DNA of 18,016 nt, from positions 15,444 to 33,459 of the forward strand of contig CAJUGF010000013.1 in NCBI GenBank assembly GCA_910585915.1. Reading direction: 5' to 3'. Shown here piece by piece: positions 1 to 6,172 of this stretch; positions within the stretch are counted from its first letter, which is position 1; each line of letters starts with the position of its first letter. The stretch comes from an uncultured Bacilli bacterium (GTDB lineage: Bacteria; Bacillota_I; Bacilli_A; RF39; UBA660). A program made the position numbers and the translations under genes. The notes beneath the pieces are model-generated. The model was not told the origin of the DNA, did not search any database, and saw only the letters and a program-made list of their open reading frames with translations.

Positions 1-572
1 ATACTGGAACTTATAAAGGAAAAAGGGTTAGTGTGATGGGATCTGGCATGGGAATGCCTTCTATGAGTATTTATGCTTTTGAATTATTTTATTTCTTTGA
101 TGTGAAACGCATTATTCGTATTGGAACATGCGGCGGTTTAGTAGAAGAAATGAATGTCCCAGATTTAATATTAGCTACAGAGAGTTATAATGAAGGAAAT
201 TTTGCTTATTCTTATAATGGAGATCCAACGCATTTTGCATATCCAAGTAAAAGTTTGAATGACAAAATTTTGACTGTAGCAAACAAAAAGGGTAAAAAAT
301 TATTTACAGGAACAGTTATGAGCACCGAACAATTTGGTTTTTATTCAGATAATGAACATGTACTTGCACGTGTTCCGAGTGATACAACAATCATTGGTGA
401 AGAAATGGAATCGTTTGCACTTTTCCATATTGCTTCAAGTTTTGGTTTGGAGTCTGCTTGTCTTTTGACAGTTGTAGATAGTAAATTTAAGGAAACCTTT
501 ATGACTATTGAGGAAAGAGAAAAATCACTCGATGATATGATTACAATTGCTCTTGATGCCGCAATTGAATGA
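1..572 (+). CDS. deoD: Purine nucleoside phosphorylase, DeoD type (5' truncated by window edge)
   Basis: The enzyme cleaves purine (deoxy)nucleosides with phosphate to free base and (deoxy)ribose-1-phosphate, for cytosolic purine salvage. The frame is open to the left edge from position 3 (TGTYKGKRVSVMGSGMG), and DeoD proteins normally have about 50 residues before this point, so the GTG at 33 is not the true start. Visible family landmarks are the GSGMGMPS segment, RIGTCGG (phosphate/ribose-binding region), GEEMESFALF (the E-M-E nucleoside-binding segment) and LTVVDS, which holds the Asp equivalent to the catalytic Asp204 of E. coli PNP. The stop is TGA at 570-572, and a terminator follows within 6 nt, so this is the last gene of its transcript. 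The family is clear; the substrate range is inferred. Confidence 0.93.
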   Translation, partial: TGTYKGKRVSVMGSGMGMPSMSIYAFELFYFFDVKRIIRIGTCGGLVEEMNVPDLILATESYNEGNFAYSYNGDPTHFAYPSKSLNDKILTVANKKGKKLFTGTVMSTEQFGFYSDNEHVLARVPSDTTIIGEEMESFALFHIASSFGLESACLLTVVDSKFKETFMTIEEREKSLDDMITIALDAAIE

Positions 573-577
573 AAAAG

Positions 578-606
578 AATAGCTAATGGGAACATTGGCT
601 ATTTTT
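578..606 (+). terminator. Intrinsic terminator after deoD
   Basis: An 11-bp stem (AATAGCTAATG at 578-588 with CATTGGCTATT at 593-603, one G-U pair) closes a GGAA loop and is followed by a T-run to 606. It lies 5 nt after the deoD stop. Confidence 0.85.
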
Positions 607-689
607 AATGTTAAAAATACTGGAAACATTAAGAGGAATATGTTAAATTATTATTGTAGGAATAACTAAATAGAATAGAGGGCTTTATT

Positions 690-2393
690 ATGAAATTACA
701 AATTTTTCGTGAGAAGAATAAAAAACAACTGGGAATTATTATAGGAATTGGTTTCATTGTTTTATTAGTGGCAGGAATACTAGTATATCGAAGCTTTGCA
801 TTGTATCATGAAAAAAAGGAATTTAATATTATTAGTGGAACAGTTCCAGAACTTCATGATATAAACTACACTTATTATTTAGCAGGTGCAACAGGAGAAA
901 GGGAACTCATTGATCAAGTTCCTGAAGAAAGAAATTATACTGTAAGTATAGTTTGTAATAATGCTCAGGGAAATTGGGATTATGAAGCGTGGTCTCCAGT
1001 GATTAGTGATCGAGAAGGAGAATTAACAAAGTGTGATGTTGTTTTTACTTCCCATTATCATGAAGATATTTTAAATGGTGCTGATCCAGTACTAGCAAAT
1101 CAATTAATACCTGTTACGATCTCTGATGGTGGTGTTGTCAAAAAGGCTAGTCTTACTAGTGAATGGTATAGTTACGAAAAAAAGAACTGGGCAAATGCTG
1201 TAATATTAGAAGATGAAAGTATTATTTATCAGGATAATGAAGAAATACCAGAGAGTAATATTGAGAGTTATTTTGTATGGATTCCAAGATATCGATATAA
1301 AATCTTTAATGATGGGAATTACACTGAATTATCTAATGTAGAGGAGAGCGTTCAAACCATTGAGATTGAGTTTGAAAGCAAAGATAAAAGTGTTAGTAAT
1401 GGAAGCGTTGTTGGTGAATGGTTGACTCATCCAGCATTTACAAGTTTTGATGTAAATGGAATTTGGGTCGGTAAGTTTGAAACTGGATATAAAGGAGCAA
1501 CAGTAGCAAGTGAAGCAGAGAAAAATGTTATAGATACAGAAAAAGTACAAATAAAATCTAATGTTTATAGTTGGAGAAACATTCAAGTTGCTAATGCGTT
1601 TTATACAACCTATGATTATAAAAGAAATTTAGATTCACATATGATGAAGAATACAGAGTGGGGGGCTGTGGCATATTTACAACACAGTGCGTATGGAAGC
1701 CAGACGAGTGTCCGAATTAATAATAATTCTTCTTATATTACAGGTTACGCTGCAAAGGATGAACCTACATGTGGATTTATTGGAGATAGTCAAGATTGTA
1801 ATGTTTATGAAGGTACTAATTTAGGTGCTGACGGTTTAAATACTTTTAATTATAAAAATTCTTTAAGCGTTGTTGCGAGTACGACTGGAAATTATAGTGG
1901 TATTTATGATATGAGTGGTGGAGTTTGGGAATATGTTATGGGAGTATTAACTGATGAAAATAATGCTCTAGTCTCTGGGAGAAATGAAGCCAATCATTCT
2001 AATTTTATTGGAACCTTAACTAATGGTACATCTGGGTCAAAAACCAATTGGAGTGAAGAAGATGGAGGGCTTTCTTTTCCTGATAATAAGTATTTTGATA
2101 AGTATGAGTATGGGGATTATAGTAATGGGGAAGGAGTACGGCAATATAAGCGTAGAATACTTGGAGATGCAACAGGAGAATTGGGAGCATTCGCAAATGT
2201 TACTTATGGTACTCAAAATCGTCAATTAGGTTCATGGTATAAAGATGAAGCTTGGTTTGTTCATCGTTATGATCCTTGGTTTGTACGAGGGGGAGCAGCT
2301 GAATATGGCTTAGGCTCTGGTGTGTTTTCTTTTGGTGCACAAAGTGGAGGCGTTGAATATCCAGTTAGTTTTCGAGTGGTTTTAGCTTTTTAA
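690..2393 (+). CDS. Membrane-anchored surface protein with C-terminal FGE/C-type-lectin-like domain
   Basis: 567 residues. A basic N-terminus is followed by one membrane segment (about 16-34) with no obvious cleavage site, so it is probably an N-terminal anchor with the rest outside. Residues 45-120 form a small beta-rich domain with two cysteines (C89, C115). Residues 192-567 read like the formylglycine-generating-enzyme/C-type-lectin fold: FVWIPRYRYKIF, GIWVGKFETG, MMKNTEWGAVAYL, IYDMSGGVWEYVMG (405-418), PWFVRGG (529-535) and a terminal SFRVVLAF. No catalytic cysteine pair of true FGE is evident, so I read it as a binding or adhesion fold. The same fold is used by targets of diversity-generating retroelements, and the C-terminal 40 residues sit where their variable region would be, but no reverse transcriptase is in this window. 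GAGGG precedes the ATG at a normal distance. It is monocistronic. The ligand is unknown. Confidence 0.8.
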   Translation: MKLQIFREKNKKQLGIIIGIGFIVLLVAGILVYRSFALYHEKKEFNIISGTVPELHDINYTYYLAGATGERELIDQVPEERNYTVSIVCNNAQGNWDYEAWSPVISDREGELTKCDVVFTSHYHEDILNGADPVLANQLIPVTISDGGVVKKASLTSEWYSYEKKNWANAVILEDESIIYQDNEEIPESNIESYFVWIPRYRYKIFNDGNYTELSNVEESVQTIEIEFESKDKSVSNGSVVGEWLTHPAFTSFDVNGIWVGKFETGYKGATVASEAEKNVIDTEKVQIKSNVYSWRNIQVANAFYTTYDYKRNLDSHMMKNTEWGAVAYLQHSAYGSQTSVRINNNSSYITGYAAKDEPTCGFIGDSQDCNVYEGTNLGADGLNTFNYKNSLSVVASTTGNYSGIYDMSGGVWEYVMGVLTDENNALVSGRNEANHSNFIGTLTNGTSGSKTNWSEEDGGLSFPDNKYFDKYEYGDYSNGEGVRQYKRRILGDATGELGAFANVTYGTQNRQLGSWYKDEAWFVHRYDPWFVRGGAAEYGLGSGVFSFGAQSGGVEYPVSFRVVLAF

Positions 2394-2402
2394 AAAATAT
2401 TT

Positions 2403-2425
2403 ATAAATCAAATTTATTTGTTTTA
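2403..2425 (+). terminator. Weak AT-only hairpin after the surface-protein gene
   Basis: ATAAAT (2403-2408) and ATTTAT (2412-2417) flank a CAA loop, followed by TTGTTTTAT. The stem is only 6 A-T pairs, so this is a tentative terminator for the gene ending at 2393. Confidence 0.3.
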
Positions 2426-2481
2426 TCATAAAAACTTTGATTTTCGATGTGAATTCTTTATTTTAAACGATGTATGAATTA

Positions 2482-2504
2482 TTTTACTACTAATTTACTA
2501 CTTT
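2482..2504. repeat. 23-bp direct repeat, left copy
   Basis: The 23 bp at 2482-2504 recur exactly, in the same orientation, at 3747-3769. The core is TACTACTAATTTACTAC. The two copies bracket 1.24 kb holding the small-RNA/peptide locus and the HD-domain gene. They may be recombination (att-like) sites of a small inserted segment or simply dispersed repeats; the sequence does not decide. Confidence 0.75.
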
Positions 2505-2560
2505 ATATAAAATCTTCATACAATCACATAAAAATGATACATTTTTTCTGATATGAATTT

Positions 2561-2589
2561 TTGACAATAATTATAAAATGTGTTATTAT
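2561..2589 (+). promoter_or_regulatory. Sigma-A promoter of small RNA copy 1
   Basis: A perfect -35 TTGACA (2561-2566), a 17-bp spacer and a -10 TATTAT (2584-2589). The predicted start is near 2596, just before the conserved small-RNA block. Confidence 0.85.
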
Positions 2590-2611
2590 GAATATGTCAA
2601 GGGAACTTGCA

Positions 2612-2655
2612 TAAAATAAAAAAGGGAACATTCAGTTTTTGCGAGTTGAATGTCT
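2612..2655 (-). terminator. Probable terminator of the minus-strand peptide mRNA
   Basis: Read on the minus strand, ACATTCA pairs with TGAATGT across a loop containing GCAAAAA, then TCCC and a T6 run followed by ATTTT. The T-run begins about 4 nt after the stem, so efficiency is uncertain. The hairpin is conserved in small RNA copy 2. Confidence 0.5.
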
Positions 2656-2672
2656 ACCCAATGAATTGTGAA

Positions 2673-2710
2673 GACATTTAATTCAATGAAGAATTAAGTG
2701 TCATTTTTTT
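2673..2710 (+). terminator. Terminator of small RNA copy 1
   Basis: A 12-bp stem GACATTTAATTC/GAATTAAGTGTC with one wobble pair and a 6-nt loop, followed by ATTTTTTT. The T-run is also the antisense of the last codons of the minus-strand peptide, so the two genes overlap tail to tail. Confidence 0.88.
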
Positions 2711-2793
2711 ATTACTACTATCATAATGATAAGGAGAAATAAAATGATAGCAATGAGCTTAAGAGCTTTAATGATAAAAGTCCTAGTTTTCAT
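2701..2793 (-). CDS. 30-residue hydrophobic peptide, candidate type I toxin
   Basis: The ORF encodes 30 residues: a basic start (MKTRTFIIKALK), a membrane-spanning run of about 16 residues made almost only of Ile, Leu, Val, Met and Phe, and a KK end before TGA. This basic-hydrophobic-basic layout is typical of membrane toxins of type I systems. It has its own promoter (TTGTTT, 17 bp, TATAAT; 2859-2887 on this strand), a leader of about 60 nt, and AGGAGG (2804-2809) lying 10 nt before the ATG. The small RNA copy 1 is transcribed convergently and overlaps its 3' end. I do not recognise the exact peptide family. The plus strand also carries a 24-codon ORF with AAGGAG (2744-2818), but it lies beyond the small RNA's terminator, so the minus-strand ORF is favoured. 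Confidence 0.62.
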   Translation of the reverse strand: MKTRTFIIKALKLIAIILFLLIIMIVVIKK

Positions 2794-2858
2794 TTTTATC
2801 AAACCTCCTCTCTATTAGAGATTCGGTAGACACTCAACAACTGATATTCCCTAAAAGA

Positions 2859-2887
2859 ATTATACTATAAGTTAGTTTATTAAACAA
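2859..2887 (-). promoter_or_regulatory. Promoter of the hydrophobic-peptide gene
   Basis: On the minus strand: -35 TTGTTT (2887-2882), an exact 17-bp spacer and a consensus -10 TATAAT (2864-2859). The predicted start is near 2852. Confidence 0.78.
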
Positions 2888-2953
2888 GCGAGCATGCTAA
2901 TTTTTATAAACTTAAAGTCGTTTATTATAAATTAGTATTATGGAGATGAGTTA

Positions 2954-3577
2954 ATGAATGTGAATGAAGAATTAAAAAGATATATTGAACAAAACATATT
3001 TCCACGATATAAACTAAATGATAAAGGACATCAAATAGAGCATATTAACTATGTTATCAATAGATGCTATAAATTAAGTAAAAATATGGATATTGATAAT
3101 AACATGCTTTATGTAATAGCGGCATATCATGATATTGGTTATTATGTAGATTATAAAAATCATGAAAAAGTTTCTGCTCAAATTATGTATAATGATACGA
3201 ACTTAAATAATTTTTTTAATGACAAGAACTTAATAATAATGAAAGAGGCAATAGAAGATCATAGGGCTTCATTAAATCGAGAGCCTAGAAGTATTTATGG
3301 AAAAATATTATCATCTGCAGATAGAAATATCGATGTTGATGATTCATTAAAACGAATTTATCTTTATAGCATTACACATTTTAATAAACTTAGTGAGGAA
3401 GAAACAATTGAGGAATGTTATAAACATACATTAGAAAAATTTGGAAACGGTGGTTATGCTAATTTCTTTGTAGAAGATATGGAGTATAACAATTATTTAA
3501 AAGAATTATGCAATCTTTTAAATAATAAAAAAGAATTTGTCGAAAGACTAAAAGAAATTAAAACTAAAATTAAATAA
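2954..3577 (+). CDS. HD-domain metal-dependent phosphohydrolase family protein
   Basis: 207 residues, soluble, all-alpha in appearance. The HD metal-binding set is intact: H30 in GHQIEHI, H59-D60 in YHDIG and D123 in SSADR. EDHR at 101-104 adds the mid-domain histidine seen in many HD hydrolases. HD proteins of this size hydrolyse phosphate esters of nucleotides or other small molecules; the substrate cannot be told. The start ATG has GGAGATGA upstream. It lies alone between two stretches of non-coding DNA and inside the segment bounded by the 23-bp repeats, next to the toxin-antitoxin-like locus, which suggests an accessory gene. Its codons include many AGA and ATA. Divergent promoters separate it from the peptide gene. 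Confidence 0.82.
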   Translation: MNVNEELKRYIEQNIFPRYKLNDKGHQIEHINYVINRCYKLSKNMDIDNNMLYVIAAYHDIGYYVDYKNHEKVSAQIMYNDTNLNNFFNDKNLIIMKEAIEDHRASLNREPRSIYGKILSSADRNIDVDDSLKRIYLYSITHFNKLSEEETIEECYKHTLEKFGNGGYANFFVEDMEYNNYLKELCNLLNNKKEFVERLKEIKTKIK

Positions 3578-3603
3578 AAAATTTGCTACATGCTACACGC
3601 TAC

Positions 3604-3667
3604 ATAATAAGGGTAATACTATACCTTATTATAGCGAGGACTTTGTGGCTACACCACTAGTCTCGCT
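3604..3667. repeat. Pair of adjacent stem-loops
   Basis: The first is ATAATAAGG/CCTTATTAT with an 11-nt loop. The second pairs AGCGAG with CTCGCT, skips a bulged G, then pairs ACT/AGT and GTGG/CCAC around a 5-nt loop. No T-run follows either, so they are not ordinary terminators. Imperfect palindromes of this kind occur at ends of some mobile elements and in structured RNAs; the role here is unknown. Confidence 0.6.
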
Positions 3668-3746
3668 CATAAGACTATACTTTAATAATGTACAATGTCC
3701 CAGCATTTTTAATATTTAAAAATAATGTCTCAAAAAATATTTAAAT

Positions 3747-3769
3747 TTTTACTACTAATTTACTACTTT
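3747..3769. repeat. 23-bp direct repeat, right copy
   Basis: Identical to 2482-2504 in the same orientation. It marks the right edge of the putative accessory segment. Confidence 0.75.
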
Positions 3770-3923
3770 TGAAAGAAAAAATATAAGAAATTATAAAAAT
3801 ATATTCAAACATTTTCTAAAAATAAAATGTCGTAAATCCTCATAAAATAAGAATATAACAGCATTTAAGAACTTATAAAAAGTTACTTAAAAAATACTAT
3901 ACTTTTTCATATAAAAAAAGAAT

Positions 3924-5282
3924 TTATTGATTTAATGTGGTTACTAAATCAGTAAATTCTTTTTCTATTTTATTTAATTCTTCTGTGGTAGTTGCTTCAA
4001 ATCTTAAAATTAAATTGGGACCAGTATTGCTTGCTCTTACTAAAGCCCATCCTTTATCAAAGGAAATACGAACACCATCAATATCATTAAATGGATAATT
4101 TTTGTTTTTTGTATATTCTTTTACTTGTTCAACTATTTTAAATTTTTTATCATTTGAACAAGGAATTTTGATTTCTGGTGTTGTTATGTATTCATTGATT
4201 CCTTTTAGGAGTTCTGAAAAGTTTTTTTCTGTTTTGGATAGAATTTCTAATATTCTTAGTCCATCATAGATGCCACTACAGATTTCTGGACCACGATCAT
4301 TAAAGAAAATATGTCCTGAGTATTCTCCTCCTAAAGGGATATTTTTTTGTTTGGTAGTTGCTTCAGTGTAACTGGTACCAGTTCGTTCCATGTAAGGGGT
4401 ACCACCTAATTTGATGATTTCTTCTTCTAGGGCCTTGCTGCATTTTACATCATATAAAATCATTTTATTTTGAAACGTATTGATAAGAGCTCGTGTTGCA
4501 ATAATTAGTATTTTATCTGCAGGAACATAATTTCCAAGTTCATCAATAAAACCTACACGGTCTCCATCTCCATCATAGGCGATTCCAATATCAGCCTTAA
4601 TTTCTTTTACTTTTTCTTTTAACATTTCTAGATTTTCTTCCACTGCTGGATCTGGGTGATGGTGAGGAAATGTTCCATCATTTTCATCACAGATATAAGT
4701 AATATCTAAATTCTGGAATAATTGATGACATTCTTTCATAATGGTTGTAGTTACACCATTTCCTGGATCAATAACTACTTTTAGTTTTCTTTGACCCATT
4801 TGAACGTTATTTTTCATATAATTTAGATAATCTTCTTTGATGTTTCTCTGTTCTCTTATTCCATTTCCATTTAAAAATTTTTCTTTTAATGTATAATCTC
4901 TAAAATCATAAATCATTTGGCCTCTTGCATTTGCTACATCATCAAATGAAAATTTAAATCCATTATCATCTTTGGGGTTGTGACTAGCTGTTACCATAAT
5001 TCCTAAAGCATTATTTTTATATCTGGTAAAGTAGTGCATTGGAGTGGTGATTAGTCCATAATCAATTACATTACACCCACTATCTAAAAGACCTTGTATC
5101 ATGGATTCATAAAGAGTAGGCGAAGATAAACGATTGTCATGTCCAACGACACATTTTTTTTTATCAAACATTTCTTGGATGTATGATCCATAGCTTTTAC
5201 CAATTTGATATGAAGTATTTTCATTAATATCTTCGGGATATCCTGCTCTAATATCATATTCTTTAAATATTGAAGTATTCAT
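3924..5282 (-). CDS. Phosphomannomutase/phosphoglucomutase
   Basis: 452 residues, full length for the alpha-D-phosphohexomutase family. It interconverts hexose-6-phosphate and hexose-1-phosphate (mannose and/or glucose), feeding sugar-nucleotide synthesis for cell-surface glycans. All four family landmarks are intact: the phosphoserine loop TASHNP (98-103, Ser100), metal-binding DGDGD (237-241), the sugar-binding loop GGEYSGHIFF (318-327) and phosphate-binding RASNTGPNLILRFEA (416-430). The GEYSGH form and C-terminal loop resemble AlgC-type PMM/PGM more than GlmM, which carries GEQSGH, but the sugar preference is inference. The start ATG is preceded by GGAGTG on the minus strand. It is a single gene, divergent from the spoVID-like gene. 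Confidence 0.93.
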   Translation of the reverse strand: MNTSIFKEYDIRAGYPEDINENTSYQIGKSYGSYIQEMFDKKKCVVGHDNRLSSPTLYESMIQGLLDSGCNVIDYGLITTPMHYFTRYKNNALGIMVTASHNPKDDNGFKFSFDDVANARGQMIYDFRDYTLKEKFLNGNGIREQRNIKEDYLNYMKNNVQMGQRKLKVVIDPGNGVTTTIMKECHQLFQNLDITYICDENDGTFPHHHPDPAVEENLEMLKEKVKEIKADIGIAYDGDGDRVGFIDELGNYVPADKILIIATRALINTFQNKMILYDVKCSKALEEEIIKLGGTPYMERTGTSYTEATTKQKNIPLGGEYSGHIFFNDRGPEICSGIYDGLRILEILSKTEKNFSELLKGINEYITTPEIKIPCSNDKKFKIVEQVKEYTKNKNYPFNDIDGVRISFDKGWALVRASNTGPNLILRFEATTTEELNKIEKEFTDLVTTLNQ

Positions 5283-5349
5283 TTAACTTCACTCCATTCT
5301 TCTTTTATTTTATCATATTTTATTATTAAATGTTTCATTCTCCTTTTAC

Positions 5350-5378
5350 TTGACAATATAATTGTTCTTTTTTTAAAA
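5350..5378 (+). promoter_or_regulatory. Possible promoter of the spoVID-ysxE operon
   Basis: TTGACA (5350-5355), 17 bp, then TTAAAA (5373-5378), a weak -10. In Bacillus this operon is expected to be under sporulation sigma control; I see no convincing sigma-E or sigma-K pair, although CATAAATA (5385-5392) resembles a -10 of that type. Confidence 0.35.
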
Positions 5379-5413
5379 CTTCTACATAAATATGAGATAG
5401 AAAGGGTGAAAAA

Positions 5414-6172
5414 ATGAAAAGTATAATACCTTATAGCAAGAGTATTTCGTTTGGAAGTAAGATCGCAGAAATAACTAGTATGTCATTAGAGCATGAAATG
5501 GTTAAGAAACCTGGAGAAGTTTCTGGAAATTTTATTATTTCAGGAGAATATAAAAGTCATGAAGTGAGTGTAAATCGTGAACCATTTTTACATAAGTTAC
5601 CTTTTTCGATAGAACTTACTGATAATATTGATTTGGATTCTCTTTCTTTTGAAATAACAGATTTTTCTTATGACATTTTAAATGATGATACTGTAGAAAT
5701 TGATATTGAATTTTGCTTGGAAGCTGAAGAAGTAGAAAGTGAAGAAGTGGAAGAAGAACGTAGTGTTTTTGAAGCGATTGATCCAATTAAAACAGATGAT
5801 TTGACTGATTTTATGGATCATGACTCTTCTGTAGATTCAGAAGTTACAATCAAAGAAGAAATGGTAGAGAAAGAAGAGGTTGAAGGAATAGAGGAAAAAA
5901 TAGTTAGTGAAAACGAAGTGCGTGAAGAAGTCGTTTTAGAAAAAGAAGAGATGAAAGAAGATATGAAAGAAAGTGAAGAAACAATTATTAATCAGGTAAA
6001 TCCTATGGATGATCAATACGCAACTTATCATATTCATATTGTAAAAGAAGGTGAAACCATTGAGACTATTTGCACTATGTATCAATCAAATATGAGTTTG
6101 CTTATGGATTATAATGATTTAAAAGAAATTAATCAGGGAGATAAGGTTATTATTCCTACAGAAGATGAATAG
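5414..6172 (+). CDS. spoVID: SpoVID-like spore coat morphogenesis protein with LysM domain
   Basis: 252 residues. The N-terminal part (about 1-103) is a beta-rich domain starting IIPYSKSISFG that resembles the SpoVID N-terminal domain. Residues 104-195 are a highly acidic, Glu-rich linker. Residues 205-248 are a LysM domain (YHIHIVKEGETIETIC ... QGDKVIIP). In Bacillus, SpoVID is a coat encasement protein that works with SpoIVA at the forespore surface, and its LysM region is involved in coat contacts. This copy is less than half the length of B. subtilis SpoVID (575 residues), mostly through a shorter linker. The next gene overlaps by 8 nt and is YsxE-like, as in Bacillus, which strongly supports the call. 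AGGGTGA precedes the ATG. Confidence 0.82.
   Translation: MKSIIPYSKSISFGSKIAEITSMSLEHEMVKKPGEVSGNFIISGEYKSHEVSVNREPFLHKLPFSIELTDNIDLDSLSFEITDFSYDILNDDTVEIDIEFCLEAEEVESEEVEEERSVFEAIDPIKTDDLTDFMDHDSSVDSEVTIKEEMVEKEEVEGIEEKIVSENEVREEVVLEKEEMKEDMKESEETIINQVNPMDDQYATYHIHIVKEGETIETICTMYQSNMSLLMDYNDLKEINQGDKVIIPTEDE

Larger units (their letters stand above)
2596..2710 (+). ncRNA. Small RNA copy 1, probable antisense antitoxin-type RNA
   Basis: A transcript of about 115 nt runs from the 2561-2589 promoter to a strong terminator (12-bp stem 2673-2684/2691-2702, then T7 at 2704-2710). There is no ORF with a Shine-Dalgarno inside. It contains a conserved block (2607-2658) that recurs at 14533-14582, with a hairpin ACATTCA/TGAATGT whose loop holds TTTTTGC. 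It is transcribed toward, and overlaps the 3' end of, the minus-strand hydrophobic-peptide gene at 2701-2793. Convergent 3'-overlapping pairs of this sort are the layout of type I toxin-antitoxins such as txpA/RatA and bsrG/SR4 of Bacillus subtilis. The promoter and terminator are visible; the antitoxin role is inferred. Confidence 0.7.
3578..3923. other. 346-nt AT-rich intergenic region with hairpins and repeats
   Basis: No gene is supported here. It begins with three tandem 7-mers (GCTACAT, GCTACAC, GCTACAT; 3585-3605) and a 9-bp hairpin (3604-3612/3624-3632). A 13-bp interrupted hairpin follows (3633-3667), then AATGTCCCA (3694-3702) and AATGTCTCA (3724-3732), each followed by an AT-rich stretch ending ATATTTAAA or ATTTAAA. 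The right copy of the 23-bp repeat is at 3747-3769. The remainder to 3923 is A/T-rich with only weak inverted repeats and no convincing terminator for the minus-strand gene that ends at 3924. Confidence 0.7.

Noticed and set aside
33..35. GTG at 33 as the start of the first gene
   Set aside because: The frame upstream still encodes conserved DeoD residues (TGTYKGKRVSV), so the gene begins before the window.
2023..2229. Alternative-frame ORFs within real genes (for example 2023-2229, 9668-9883, 13665-13944)
   Set aside because: They lie inside well supported genes, lack good ribosome sites and have low-complexity compositions typical of shadow frames.
2403..2442. Long-loop pairing AATCAAA/TTTGATT after the surface-protein gene as a strong terminator
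   Set aside because: The loop is over 20 nt and no T-run follows; only the weaker AT hairpin is listed.
2744..2818. Plus-strand 24-codon hydrophobic ORF with AAGGAG
   Set aside because: It lies after the small-RNA terminator and has no promoter of its own, and it is antisense to the better supported minus-strand peptide gene with promoter and AGGAGG.
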